Shown: positions 6,601 to 13,402, counted from the first letter of the stretch. The stretch: 16,699 nt of DNA from JASKKU01 sp964416905 (GCA_964416905.1 CAYQFL010000015.1:1-16699); one strand, 5' to 3'. Notes: a model not told the origin generated them from the letters alone. Made by a program: numbers and translations.

Positions 6601-9600
6601 CAAGAATAATGTAACCTTAGGTTCACTGATTTTTTCAATTCTGCCAATGTCTCGTTTCCTAGATTCTTTAGAAGATACTTCCGGCTCTTTTCTTGTAAGT
6701 CCTGACGGATCGCATTTACTACTTTATGACTTCGATATTTATGTGAAAAACTCAAATTATGATACTCTGTTTTATTATGGAGCTGTAAATGAATTTTTAT
6801 ATTCCAATGCAAAATATTATTATCCTGAAGACTTTTTCTTGATTCCATTATCAAATTACAAAGATGTTGACAATCAAAATCTTTTCGAGCTGACTTACTC
6901 CTTATATAATTTAAGCATTTTTAATTCTGTTAATGTTAGTTTGATTTTCAATCCTAGTATCTGCCCAGAATTTCCTGATGTAGAAAACCTAACTTTTTCA
7001 AGAGAAGATGATATTCTTAACATATCTTTTGATTACTATATTTTAAATTCACACACTGTTGCCTTATCGCAATTAATGAATAATGGAACCGAAATAATAA
7101 AGAATCCATTAAACTTAACCTGCTTTGCTCGTGATACTGACCTTTATACATGTTATTCTGAAATAAATCTTTCTGAACAGAATTTAGCTTCAGTTAATAT
7201 AAGCCTGTTTATTAAAAATAACGCCTGCTATAATTCACAGGAGATAAATATTTCTCCATTTTATATTGAAGAAATTCCTAGATATGTTAACCTTTCTAAT
7301 AAAGCAGTTCATACTGATGAACTAAATAATATAAGCTTTAATGTTTCAACAGAAGATGGTGTTCTTCTTAAGAACTTCCCTGTTAAAATCTTCATTAATG
7401 ATAGTTTTATATCCGAAGTAATTGCCAGTGAAAATACAACTTTTGTATTGAACCTTTCTGAGTATTCTTCGTTGCCTTTTATTGATTTAACCTTCTATTC
7501 TCCAGAGAATTATCCTTATTTGGAACTTAATGAAACTGTAAGGTATTATCTTGACTTCATATTTTTCTCTCCTAATAAAAATTTGATTGCAGATAATAGT
7601 TTCACAATTAATTTGAGTTCAAAAAGAGCAGATGTTTGTGAATATAATCTTACTTACTTAGATAATTCCTCATTGAGTTCTTCTGGTCAGTTGATAAAGA
7701 ATGGAACCTTCTTTTATAAGACAATTAACCTAGACAGTGAAGGCGATTATTACCTGAATGTAACCTGTACAAATAGCTCTAATATTACTGTGGGTTTTGT
7801 TGAAAGAACATTCACTGTAGATTATTTGCCGCCTAGTTATCAAATGATCTTGCATAATAATTTAACTGCGGGGAATAGAACACCAATTTCAATTTTTATA
7901 AATGAACCAAATCTTAAGTCCATGTTGTTTTTTATTGAAGACCCTTTAGGTAATGTTGTTTTTTCACTAAATGGAATTTCTAAAGTGTGTAACTTCTCAT
8001 TTATTCCTTGGGAGATAGGCAATTATAGTTTTACAATCAATATAAGTGATATAGCTAATCATGTGACCTATGCAAAAGAAGTTTATTCTTCAAAAGAACC
8101 AGAGAATGTTAGTATAATTTTGAATGTTTCCACAGAGAATCTAACAATTGTTATCGAAGAATTAAATGAGTCCATTAACACTTCTTTGAATTCTTCGTTT
8201 AATACTACTGTTCCTAAACCTGAGAATGTCACTCTAATCATTAAAGAGAATGATACTCCTCACGCTAAACTCATAATCGAGAATGTAAGTCTTGCTAATT
8301 TAAATTTGTCTCTAGATTTTGTTAAAAATGCTTCAGAAAATTCTGTAATAAAAAAGATTGTTGGGGTAAAAACTATAATCCCAAAACTAAAATCCAAGCT
8401 GATTTTCAACCTTTCAGATATTAATGCCAACTTAGACAAGATTGTTCCATTTAAATGCTATGATTGGGATATGATAAACCATTCTTGTCAAGGTGCCTGG
8501 GAAGAGTATAACAATTATACGAAAGATCTAACAAAAAAAATCATATTGATTAATGTTAGTTCTTTCTCAGCATATTCTGTTGGAGAAGAATATTATTGTG
8601 GGGATTCTACATGTGATCCTGATGAAACCTGTGATTCTTGTCCACAAGATTGCGGAAGTTGTCCTGTAGTTCAGCCGCCAAGCGTAGGTGGCGGAGGCGG
8701 TGGTAGCAGTATTCCAAGTAAACAAGAAGTAAGCTTTACTTGCGATTATCAACAAGAATTGAGGTACACAGATTTATTATATCACTCATTAGATGAACGC
8801 TTTACAAATCTTTCAAACTTAAGCTCGTTTTATATTAATTCCCATAATGTGCAAGAGCTTTTCAACAGATTAGTACTCTGTTTTAATGAAATCGCTGAAT
8901 TAGGTGCCTTGAATGAAGAAATGTTGAATCTAATTAATCTAACGAATCTTTCAAGTCAGGAGAATGCAACTTTCTTAATGTATAATCTTTCAGCATATCT
9001 TAAAGATAGCAGAGGGAATTATGAACAAACTGATGAATTAAATTTAACCTTGAATTTCCGATTTAATTGTCCAAGCAATTACTGCATGTTTGAGTTTGAT
9101 ATTTTTGAACAGGATAATGTTTCTAAAACAATTATACGGAATTGCTCACAAGAACACTGCACAATTAACATAACCTCTCCTTTAGGCCTTGTTTTAATCA
9201 AATCTATTGTTAAAGAACAACAAATAATCGATAATTCTTTAACAAGCTATAATGCAAGCACCAATGTTTCAAAAACCAATCTAACTCAGGAAGCTAATAT
9301 CAATGATAACACTAATCAACAAAAGTCGAGTTTAATGTTTATCGAATCCCCTAAGGCTAACCAAAAGTTTTTCATATCAAAGTTCTTTGTCAAAGTTTTT
9401 GATAGTATCAGACGTGGAATATATTTACTTTCCCAAAATCTTGCTCATCCGATTATTATAACAATACTGTCGTTGTTAATAGTTGCTTTATTCTTGTTAC
9501 TGACTTTGGGCCCTATTTTAATCAAGAAAAACAACGCAAAACTTTATTTAAAATTAAACGAGGAAATCACTAAATTCGAACAGGACCTCAAGCTTAATAA

Positions 9601-9733
9601 TTTTGTGCCTTCAGAAGATGTGTTGCTTCGCATGAGCTACCTTGAAGATGTAATCAAAAAGAAAAATTTCAAAGATTTAGAAAGGCGTTTAGATTTTCTG
9701 CTAAAGAAAGCAAAGCTTATACAAGAAAAATAA
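3629..9733 (+). CDS. Giant membrane-anchored subtilisin-family (S8) serine protease
   Basis: A 2034-residue predicted surface protease. Residues 24-46 form a hydrophobic signal/anchor after a basic head. About 50-190 resembles a propeptide ending in an I9-like LPYVKSVEPD. The S8 catalytic domain (about 205-545) has Asp234 in IIDSGVD, His279 in GHGTHCAG, oxyanion Asn386 in AAGNDG and Ser477 in SGTSMATP, so the full triad is intact. Then follow about 1100 residues of unassigned, probably beta-rich extracellular sequence with several dozen N-x-S/T sequons, suggesting heavy N-glycosylation. A six-cysteine module (1657-1678), a run of six glycines (1687-1692), a further extracellular stretch, a transmembrane helix (about 1942-1965) and a charged, coiled-coil-like cytoplasmic tail (1966-2034) end it. 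Most S8 proteases are far shorter. The substrate is unknown; a role in surface processing or contact with other cells is inference. It appears to be transcribed alone. Confidence 0.93.
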   Translation: MFNRAIIKNFEIPSKNKLKTKNYLVNFGLIVVAFLIILSSLIYFSYAVFDDKISYPENLTDETSLHKYIIELDEEPLIALYHNKSQIPQRAKEFHLKNFDPNSHAVTFQLIQDKASKIKQKQDEILSQILSIREKNQKNLKVSLLNSKNKVKRFSKVFSGLALELTPEEVEEIKSLPYVKSVEPDITLKFYVPTIPHTNPVSFSLENQTSFSNLNLLSETLNYTGKGIKVAIIDSGVDYTHPDLGGCTLEQILAKNCSKIIDVYDFGEDDFDPMDDFGHGTHCAGIIAANGTLKGVAPDAQLMVYKVSYIVSINGGLIRLFFLPVSAIINALEESLDPNDDLDFSDRADVISLSLGAAGGEANDYLSRILDNLVKAGIFVSAAAGNDGNQQYIVSDPSTSREAVSVAAYNSSSGKIASFSSGGPALVWQYGSDITPVGSFIFKPEIAAPGVDINSTAARGICDLCDPSGYTVLSGTSMATPYISGVAALILERSNRENLSLTPRDVKSLILSYAKDLGEPLWLQGTGLVNISSSLNGKIVFDPPVINFEDLSIAYYSKKNLRIRNLDNKTHTLHFNLSSLGDYSDYFIISNQTITINPQETVNVTLSLNSSKTMSNLDLLGLIKVEDSTLDDSKTLSLPLSAYLFAYYQMNNMLGIKIVSDNLTCDQIKQNSDFKLAILAKNQNYMPNYQLLNISSSDLDENCSLNTSFLDSLKVDFSAVLFGYVKYNNTLDYYLIPQDLIYPTDKSYVLLTFNLSDVKRNKVPMSFDNSSVFLRRALLNLVSKNSTSPYDMHYNYFDVNYEAQYIYDYPIPINDETVYFNQRDYDIGDHNYNLSLELWFEWIKPKTNLTISEAITQSRQNINYDVYIYKKRFVNTVNQDIFPIDTSNREEYYITQKIPFDLAKDYRAYRNIVYVNEYGILRPEPIKDFLTAGSYRIVEFEPTSKASFAVVNEYNVRNGTVLKEIYAKEYGTFYKGFSDYSIITSDQRISFKNNVTLGSLIFSILPMSRFLDSLEDTSGSFLVSPDGSHLLLYDFDIYVKNSNYDTLFYYGAVNEFLYSNAKYYYPEDFFLIPLSNYKDVDNQNLFELTYSLYNLSIFNSVNVSLIFNPSICPEFPDVENLTFSREDDILNISFDYYILNSHTVALSQLMNNGTEIIKNPLNLTCFARDTDLYTCYSEINLSEQNLASVNISLFIKNNACYNSQEINISPFYIEEIPRYVNLSNKAVHTDELNNISFNVSTEDGVLLKNFPVKIFINDSFISEVIASENTTFVLNLSEYSSLPFIDLTFYSPENYPYLELNETVRYYLDFIFFSPNKNLIADNSFTINLSSKRADVCEYNLTYLDNSSLSSSGQLIKNGTFFYKTINLDSEGDYYLNVTCTNSSNITVGFVERTFTVDYLPPSYQMILHNNLTAGNRTPISIFINEPNLKSMLFFIEDPLGNVVFSLNGISKVCNFSFIPWEIGNYSFTINISDIANHVTYAKEVYSSKEPENVSIILNVSTENLTIVIEELNESINTSLNSSFNTTVPKPENVTLIIKENDTPHAKLIIENVSLANLNLSLDFVKNASENSVIKKIVGVKTIIPKLKSKLIFNLSDINANLDKIVPFKCYDWDMINHSCQGAWEEYNNYTKDLTKKIILINVSSFSAYSVGEEYYCGDSTCDPDETCDSCPQDCGSCPVVQPPSVGGGGGGSSIPSKQEVSFTCDYQQELRYTDLLYHSLDERFTNLSNLSSFYINSHNVQELFNRLVLCFNEIAELGALNEEMLNLINLTNLSSQENATFLMYNLSAYLKDSRGNYEQTDELNLTLNFRFNCPSNYCMFEFDIFEQDNVSKTIIRNCSQEHCTINITSPLGLVLIKSIVKEQQIIDNSLTSYNASTNVSKTNLTQEANINDNTNQQKSSLMFIESPKANQKFFISKFFVKVFDSIRRGIYLLSQNLAHPIIITILSLLIVALFLLLTLGPILIKKNNAKLYLKLNEEITKFEQDLKLNNFVPSEDVLLRMSYLEDVIKKKNFKDLERRLDFLLKKAKLIQEK

Positions 9734-9774
9734 ATTGTATAACAACAAAGGATTCAGAATTTTATAAGTTTATT

Positions 9775-9811
9775 GAACTAGTTCTAGTTAGGGTTACTAT
9801 TGTGTGGTAAC
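9775..9811. repeat. Short palindromes between the protease and the unknown gene
   Basis: GAACTAGTTC (9775-9784) is a perfect 10-base palindrome. It is followed by a weak inverted repeat GTTAC...GTAAC (9793-9797 and 9807-9811). They lie just upstream of the BRE/TATA element of the next gene. They may be regulator sites or chance in AT-rich DNA; no T-tract follows, so they do not look like a terminator. Confidence 0.25.
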
Positions 9812-9814
9812 AAA

Positions 9815-9839
9815 CCGAAAAATATATATAGTACTATAT
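9815..9839 (+). promoter_or_regulatory. BRE/TATA promoter overlapped by a 14-base palindrome
   Basis: CCGAAA followed by AATATATATA (9821-9830) is a textbook archaeal BRE plus TATA box, centred about 30 bases before the ATG at 9856, so the transcript should be leaderless. The TATA box overlaps a perfect 14-base palindrome, ATATAGTACTATAT (9826-9839). It covers the downstream edge of the TATA box and part of the stretch up to the start site, the usual place for an archaeal repressor that blocks TBP/TFB or polymerase. Confidence 0.55.
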
Positions 9840-9855
9840 TCCTTTCACATATATA

Positions 9856-10356
9856 ATGCAAGAGCCAAACTTTAATCAGGAACAATTTAACCAAAAGGCT
9901 GAGATAAAAGAACACCTTGAAGGGCTAGTCAGGCTTGTGGCAGATGTTTTCCTTCAAGGAGTAATGTATGAGAACTATGTCCACAAAGTTATGGGTATCC
10001 TACAAAAAGATTATAATATTACAACCTATAAGTTCTTAACTTGTGAGGACGAAAGTGCTTTAATTACAGAAAATGCGCTGACTTTCTTAAAGCAATGTGA
10101 CCTAAACTTCAAGTCGTGCAGAGAAAAATATTCAAACTCAGACAGAAATCTAATCGGACCGCGCATTGATTTAGTTGAGATACGAGAAAAATATAGTAAT
10201 CAAGGCATAGATGTTTTGTTAGATGGAGCCGTTCCAATTGTTGGTAAAGATTCGGAGTTACATTTAGTACGAAAAACTGGAGTAGATGACTTTTATCAAG
10301 CTTTGAAGGATTTGCTTAATCCTAAATATGGACCACTTAGTGAAGACTATCCATAA
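9856..10356 (+). CDS. Unrecognised 166-residue protein
   Basis: I do not recognise this family. The protein appears soluble: no signal peptide, no membrane segment, no CxxC pair and no nucleotide-binding loop. The first half (about 13-90) looks mostly helical, with a hydrophobic helix EHLEGLVRLVADVFLQGVMYENYV. The second half contains the short repeated string REKYSN twice about 22 residues apart, and a GIDVLLDGAVPIVG segment that suggests a beta strand and loop. Three cysteines are dispersed. The start is supported by the BRE/TATA element about 30 bases upstream and by the absence of a ribosome site. It stands alone between the giant protease and the radB operon, with T-runs after its stop. 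The well-formed promoter and normal codon use make it very likely real. Confidence 0.8.
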   Translation: MQEPNFNQEQFNQKAEIKEHLEGLVRLVADVFLQGVMYENYVHKVMGILQKDYNITTYKFLTCEDESALITENALTFLKQCDLNFKSCREKYSNSDRNLIGPRIDLVEIREKYSNQGIDVLLDGAVPIVGKDSELHLVRKTGVDDFYQALKDLLNPKYGPLSEDYP

Positions 10357-10372
10357 ATAAAAATCAACTATT

Positions 10373-10392
10373 TTTATTTTAATTAACTTTTT
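10373..10392 (+). terminator. T-rich terminator of the unknown gene, abutting the radB promoter
   Basis: T-runs (TTTTT, TTTT, TTTTT) begin about 16 bases after the stop of the preceding gene. The last run is shared with the TATA box of radB. Confidence 0.4.
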
Positions 10393-10396
10393 AAAT
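10387..10396 (+). promoter_or_regulatory. TATA box of the radB operon
   Basis: CTTTTTAAAT is centred about 27 bases before the radB ATG at 10419. There is no Shine-Dalgarno site before that ATG, so the operon mRNA is predicted to start at or near the radB start codon. Confidence 0.5.
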
Positions 10397-10418
10397 AATG
10401 GTTCTATTTTAGTTTTTA

Positions 10419-11123
10419 ATGTTGTATAACACGAAGAGGGTAAGCACAGGTATTACTTTCTTAGATGAGATGTTGAATGGCGGTTACGAAACCGATACTT
10501 TAACTACTATTTATGGTCCTGCAGGGTCTGGTAAAACAAACATCTGTATGATTTTTGCGAATTCTGTTGCTAAAAAAGGTAAGGTAATTTACATAGATAC
10601 AGAAAAAGGATTCAGCCTTGAAAGATTATCTCAGATAAATCCGCACTATGAACAGATTATTCAGAACATTATCTTCTTAACTCCTAAGGACTTTGCAGAC
10701 CAACAGAAAGCAATAGAACTCTTAGATGAACTGGTTTCACAAGGTGCAGACGCAATTATCTTTGATTCGATAGCTTTGCTTTATCGTTTGGAACTTGGTA
10801 AATCTAAGTATGTTTATGAAACAAACAGATCTTTAGGTGTTCAAATACAAAAATTATCAAACCTTGCGAACGAACATAATATCCCAATTTTATTAACCAC
10901 TCAGGTTTACTCTGATTTTAGCAAAGAAAACGAATATAAGCTAATCGGTGGAGATTTACTTTCACACATCTCAAAAACAATCCTTGAGGTCGGTTTCCCC
11001 AAGGTAAGGAAACCTAATGTAAGATACCTGCGTTTGGTTAAACACAGAAGTTTGCCTGAGCGCAAGCAATATTTTATGATTACTGATAAAGGCGTTTTTA
11101 GATATAAGAGGGAGAAAAAATGA
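10419..11123 (+). CDS. radB: DNA repair and recombination protein RadB
   Basis: Archaeal RecA/Rad51-superfamily paralogue that consists of the ATPase core only and modulates RadA-dependent homologous recombination and repair. Visible are the opening VSTGITFLDEMLNGGYE, Walker A GPAGSGKT (33-40), an IDTE segment (59-62), Walker B AIIFD ending at Asp116, and LLTTQVYSD as the L1/sensor region. At 234 residues it lacks the N-terminal helix-hairpin-helix DNA-binding domain of RadA, which is the normal state for RadB. It is the first gene of a packed operon: its TGA overlaps the ATG of nrdR by four bases (ATGA), implying translational coupling. RadB is common in Euryarchaeota and several DPANN groups, which supports an archaeal source. 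Confidence 0.93.
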   Translation: MLYNTKRVSTGITFLDEMLNGGYETDTLTTIYGPAGSGKTNICMIFANSVAKKGKVIYIDTEKGFSLERLSQINPHYEQIIQNIIFLTPKDFADQQKAIELLDELVSQGADAIIFDSIALLYRLELGKSKYVYETNRSLGVQIQKLSNLANEHNIPILLTTQVYSDFSKENEYKLIGGDLLSHISKTILEVGFPKVRKPNVRYLRLVKHRSLPERKQYFMITDKGVFRYKREKK

Positions 11124-11599
11124 GATGTCCTTTCTGTGGTAGTGATAATACTTTAGTTGTGGATAGTCGTGAAATAGAAAATGGTTATGCAATTAGACGT
11201 AGGAGACTTTGCGAAGATTGCAAACGCAGATTTACTACCTATGAAAAATTTAGAATTATTGTTGTTAAGAAAGATGGTCGTGAGGAATTTTTTGACAGGA
11301 ACAAAATCATTAATGGATTGAAGAATGCTTTTAAAAAAGGTACTATCTCAATTTCAAAAATAAACCGTATTGCAGACAATATTGAATCAGATATTAAAGA
11401 GGAAGGCATAACAAGAATCTCCAGTTCAGATATTGGTTTAAGAATATTAAAATATCTAAAAAATATTGATGAAGTCGCTTATGTAAGGTTTGCTTCAGTA
11501 TATTTTGATTTTAGAAATCTTGAAGAATTCAAGAAGATATTTGAGGACTTAAGCGCAAAAAGTACAAAAAGGAATACAAAAAAGCGAGGTAAGAGATAA
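11120..11599 (+). CDS. nrdR: NrdR-type transcriptional regulator (zinc ribbon plus ATP-cone)
   Basis: Predicted repressor of ribonucleotide reductase genes that senses dATP/ATP through an ATP-cone. The N-terminal zinc ribbon is complete: Cys3 and Cys6 in CPFC, Cys31 and Cys34 in CEDC, with the conserved VVDSRE and IRRRRLC arginine-rich DNA-contact region (13-31) and RFTTYE (37-42). An ATP-cone follows from about residue 46 to 137. At 159 residues it has the normal NrdR length, with a basic C-terminal tail rich in Lys and Arg. The start overlaps the radB stop by four bases. NrdR is nearly universal in bacteria but patchy in archaea. No ribonucleotide reductase gene lies in this window, so the regulated target is not local unless it acts on this operon. 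Confidence 0.93.
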   Translation: MRCPFCGSDNTLVVDSREIENGYAIRRRRLCEDCKRRFTTYEKFRIIVVKKDGREEFFDRNKIINGLKNAFKKGTISISKINRIADNIESDIKEEGITRISSSDIGLRILKYLKNIDEVAYVRFASVYFDFRNLEEFKKIFEDLSAKSTKRNTKKRGKR

Positions 11600-11601
11600 A
11601 C

Positions 11602-12159
11602 ATGAGAATAACTATTTCAGGAGTGCCGGGTTCTGGAAAGACTGTTGTTTCGAAGCTGTTAGCAAAGAAACTAGGCTATGATTACTTTAGCATGGGCAGC
11701 ATTTTGAGAGAGCTTGCTAAAAAAAAGAATATGGACATTGTTGAATTGTCTTTGTTGGCTGAGAAAGATAAAAACATTGATATTGAATTGGACAATATGC
11801 AGAAAGAATACTCTAAAAAGGACAATTTTGTTATGGATTCTAGATTAGGATTTTATTTTATTCCTGATTCTGTTAAGGTATTCCTTACCTGTCCTGTTGA
11901 AACCGCAGCCAAAAGGATCTTGAATGATGACAGGGATAGTGAGAAATACAAGGATTTTGATGAAGCAATCAATAAGATTAAACTTAGAAGGCAATCTGAA
12001 AAGAAGCGTTATCTAAACGCTTATGATATAGATTACACTGACCCAAAGCATTATGATTTACTTATAGATACCTCTGATAAGAGTGTTGAAGATATAGTTA
12101 ATATCATACTTTCATTTTTGAGAGAACATTTCAATTTAATTTCAAATAACGAAAAGTGA
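11602..12159 (+). CDS. cmk: Cytidylate kinase, archaeal type
   Basis: Phosphorylates CMP and dCMP to the diphosphates using ATP, feeding RNA, lipid-precursor and, via ribonucleotide reductase, DNA synthesis. The P-loop GVPGSGKT (7-14) is at the extreme N-terminus. It is followed by the YDYFSMGSILRELAKK segment typical of NMP kinases, a VMDSRLGFYF substrate-site block, and an arginine-containing LRRQSEKKRY lid region. The 185-residue length fits the short archaeal family rather than the longer bacterial Cmk. It begins two bases after the nrdR stop; GAGGT at 11586-11590 inside nrdR is the likely ribosome site. Its stop overlaps the next gene's GTG start. An adenylate-kinase-like function is less likely given the overall pattern. 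Confidence 0.88.
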   Translation: MRITISGVPGSGKTVVSKLLAKKLGYDYFSMGSILRELAKKKNMDIVELSLLAEKDKNIDIELDNMQKEYSKKDNFVMDSRLGFYFIPDSVKVFLTCPVETAAKRILNDDRDSEKYKDFDEAINKIKLRRQSEKKRYLNAYDIDYTDPKHYDLLIDTSDKSVEDIVNIILSFLREHFNLISNNEK

Positions 12160-13118
12160 GTTTTATGGAGTACATCGCTGACGACGGAACAAGAATTATT
12201 CCAAAGAAGAACTTTGAGGAGCATTTCAGAAAAGTGTTCGATAACGAATTTGATACATTTATGCGTTATTCAATTACATTCTTGCGCAGAGCTATAAGAG
12301 TGAATTCTCTAAAAATTAGCGTTGAAGAACTTAAACCTAGATTGGAAGCAAAAGGTTTTTCTTTAACTCAAATCCCCTGGTGTAATGAAGGATTCTGGAT
12401 AGAACATAAAGACGGAAGACGAGATTTGGGTAACCTGGTAGAACATCAGTTAGGCTATTTCTATGTTCAGGAAGCAGCCAGCATGATACCTCCAATTGTT
12501 CTCGATCCAAAACCTGGAGAATTGGTTTTAGATTTGGCAGCATCTCCAGGTTCTAAGACAACCCAAATGGCAGCCATGATGAACAATGAAGGTTTAATCA
12601 TAGCAAACGATTATAAGTCGCAAAGGTTAGTTATGCTGGGCTTAAACCTTCAGAGATGCGGTGTTACAAATACATTAGTTACTTTGATGGATGGTAGAAA
12701 CTTTAAAGGAATTCTTTTTGATAAGATACTCCTTGATGCGCCATGCTCAGCCTCAGGAGCTTTAAGGAAAAGCCTAAGGACTTTTAAGACATGGAACCCT
12801 AACTCAGTAAAAAGCCTGTCAAAAACCCAAAAACAGTTAATCACTGTTGCTTTTAACCTGCTTAAACCTGATGGAATTATGATTTATTCAACTTGTTCTG
12901 TTGATCCAGAAGAGAATGAAGAAGTAGTATCCTATCTTCTTGAGAATAATCCTGATGCAGACCTTTTAGATATTGAACTGAACATTGTTAGGTCAGAGCC
13001 TTTTAGAGAGTTTAATGGGAAAACCTTTGATGAAAGAGTTTCAAAGACATTAAGAATACATCCACAGGACAATGATACTGAAGGTTTCTTTGTGGCAAAA
13101 ATTATTAAGAAAGCTTAA
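12156..13118 (+). CDS. NSUN/RsmB-family RNA m5C methyltransferase
   Basis: Predicted SAM-dependent enzyme making 5-methylcytosine in tRNA or rRNA. The catalytic domain carries motif I DLAASPGSKTTQ (from Asp126), motif IV DAPCSASG with Cys197, and motif VI STCSVDPEENE with Cys247; two-cysteine chemistry is the hallmark of RNA m5C methyltransferases. The N-terminal part (about 10-100) matches the short RNA-binding extension of archaeal Trm4-like proteins. No PUA domain is visible. The start is uncertain: the GTG at 12156 overlaps the cmk stop by four bases (GTGA), while an ATG at 12165, three codons later, is preceded by a weak GTGAG site. Which RNA is modified cannot be told from sequence. It is the last gene of the radB-nrdR-cmk operon. 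Confidence 0.9.
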   Translation: MSFMEYIADDGTRIIPKKNFEEHFRKVFDNEFDTFMRYSITFLRRAIRVNSLKISVEELKPRLEAKGFSLTQIPWCNEGFWIEHKDGRRDLGNLVEHQLGYFYVQEAASMIPPIVLDPKPGELVLDLAASPGSKTTQMAAMMNNEGLIIANDYKSQRLVMLGLNLQRCGVTNTLVTLMDGRNFKGILFDKILLDAPCSASGALRKSLRTFKTWNPNSVKSLSKTQKQLITVAFNLLKPDGIMIYSTCSVDPEENEEVVSYLLENNPDADLLDIELNIVRSEPFREFNGKTFDERVSKTLRIHPQDNDTEGFFVAKIIKKA

Positions 13119-13188
13119 TTAAGTAATCAAAACAACTTTTAAGTTCTATTCACAAATTTTAGAATATGTTTGATAAAAATAGAGAAAA

Positions 13189-13196
13189 TTTTAAAA
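13189..13196 (+). promoter_or_regulatory. TATA box of initiator tRNA-Met
   Basis: TTTTAAAA, preceded by purine-rich AGAGAAAA as a BRE, is centred about 27 bases before the mature tRNA 5' end. Transcription may start at or within a few bases of tRNA position 1. Confidence 0.6.
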
Positions 13197-13219
13197 AGAA
13201 TGATGATTGCACCTTTATT

Positions 13220-13294
13220 AGCGAGGTGGGGCAGCCAGGAGTGCCCATCGGGCTCATAACCCGAAGGTCAGAGGTTCAAATCCTCTCCTCGCTA
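13220..13294 (+). tRNA. Initiator tRNA-Met (CAT)
   Basis: The 75-base cloverleaf folds completely: acceptor AGCGAGG with CCTCGCT, D stem GGGC/GCCC, anticodon stem TCGGG/CCCGA around loop CTCATAA, T stem AGAGG/CCTCT around TTCAAAT, discriminator A. The A1-U72 pair and three consecutive G-C pairs at the bottom of the anticodon stem mark archaeal initiator tRNA rather than elongator tRNA-Met. CCA is not encoded. No intron is present. Confidence 0.96.
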
Positions 13295-13299
13295 TCAAT

Positions 13300-13316
13300 A
13301 TTTATTTTTAATTCTG
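13300..13316 (+). terminator. T-rich terminator after tRNA-Met
   Basis: T-runs (TTTA, TTTTTA) begin about six bases after the tRNA 3' end. Further T-runs follow at about 13329-13360. The stretch to 13441 holds nothing else I can support; the open frame that crosses the tRNA is not a gene. Confidence 0.45.
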
Positions 13317-13402
13317 TCATTCCAATTTTCTTGTTACATTTTTTGGTTATCTTTTTTAATAAGGTCCGGCTAATATAAAATCAAACTGAAGTCAGGATAA
13401 TC

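Noticed and set aside
8686..8710. G-rich run as a possible structured DNA or regulatory element
   Set aside because: It is explained by a glycine-run linker (GGT/GGC/GGA codons) within the protease coding frame.
10407..10425. Alternative upstream start for radB
   Set aside because: The ATG at 10398 runs into a stop after a few codons. The ATG at 10419 matches both the TATA spacing and the usual RadB N-terminus.
13166..13378. 70-codon open frame spanning the initiator tRNA
   Set aside because: It runs straight through the tRNA-Met cloverleaf and its composition follows the tRNA and the T-rich flank. There is no separate ribosome site or promoter.
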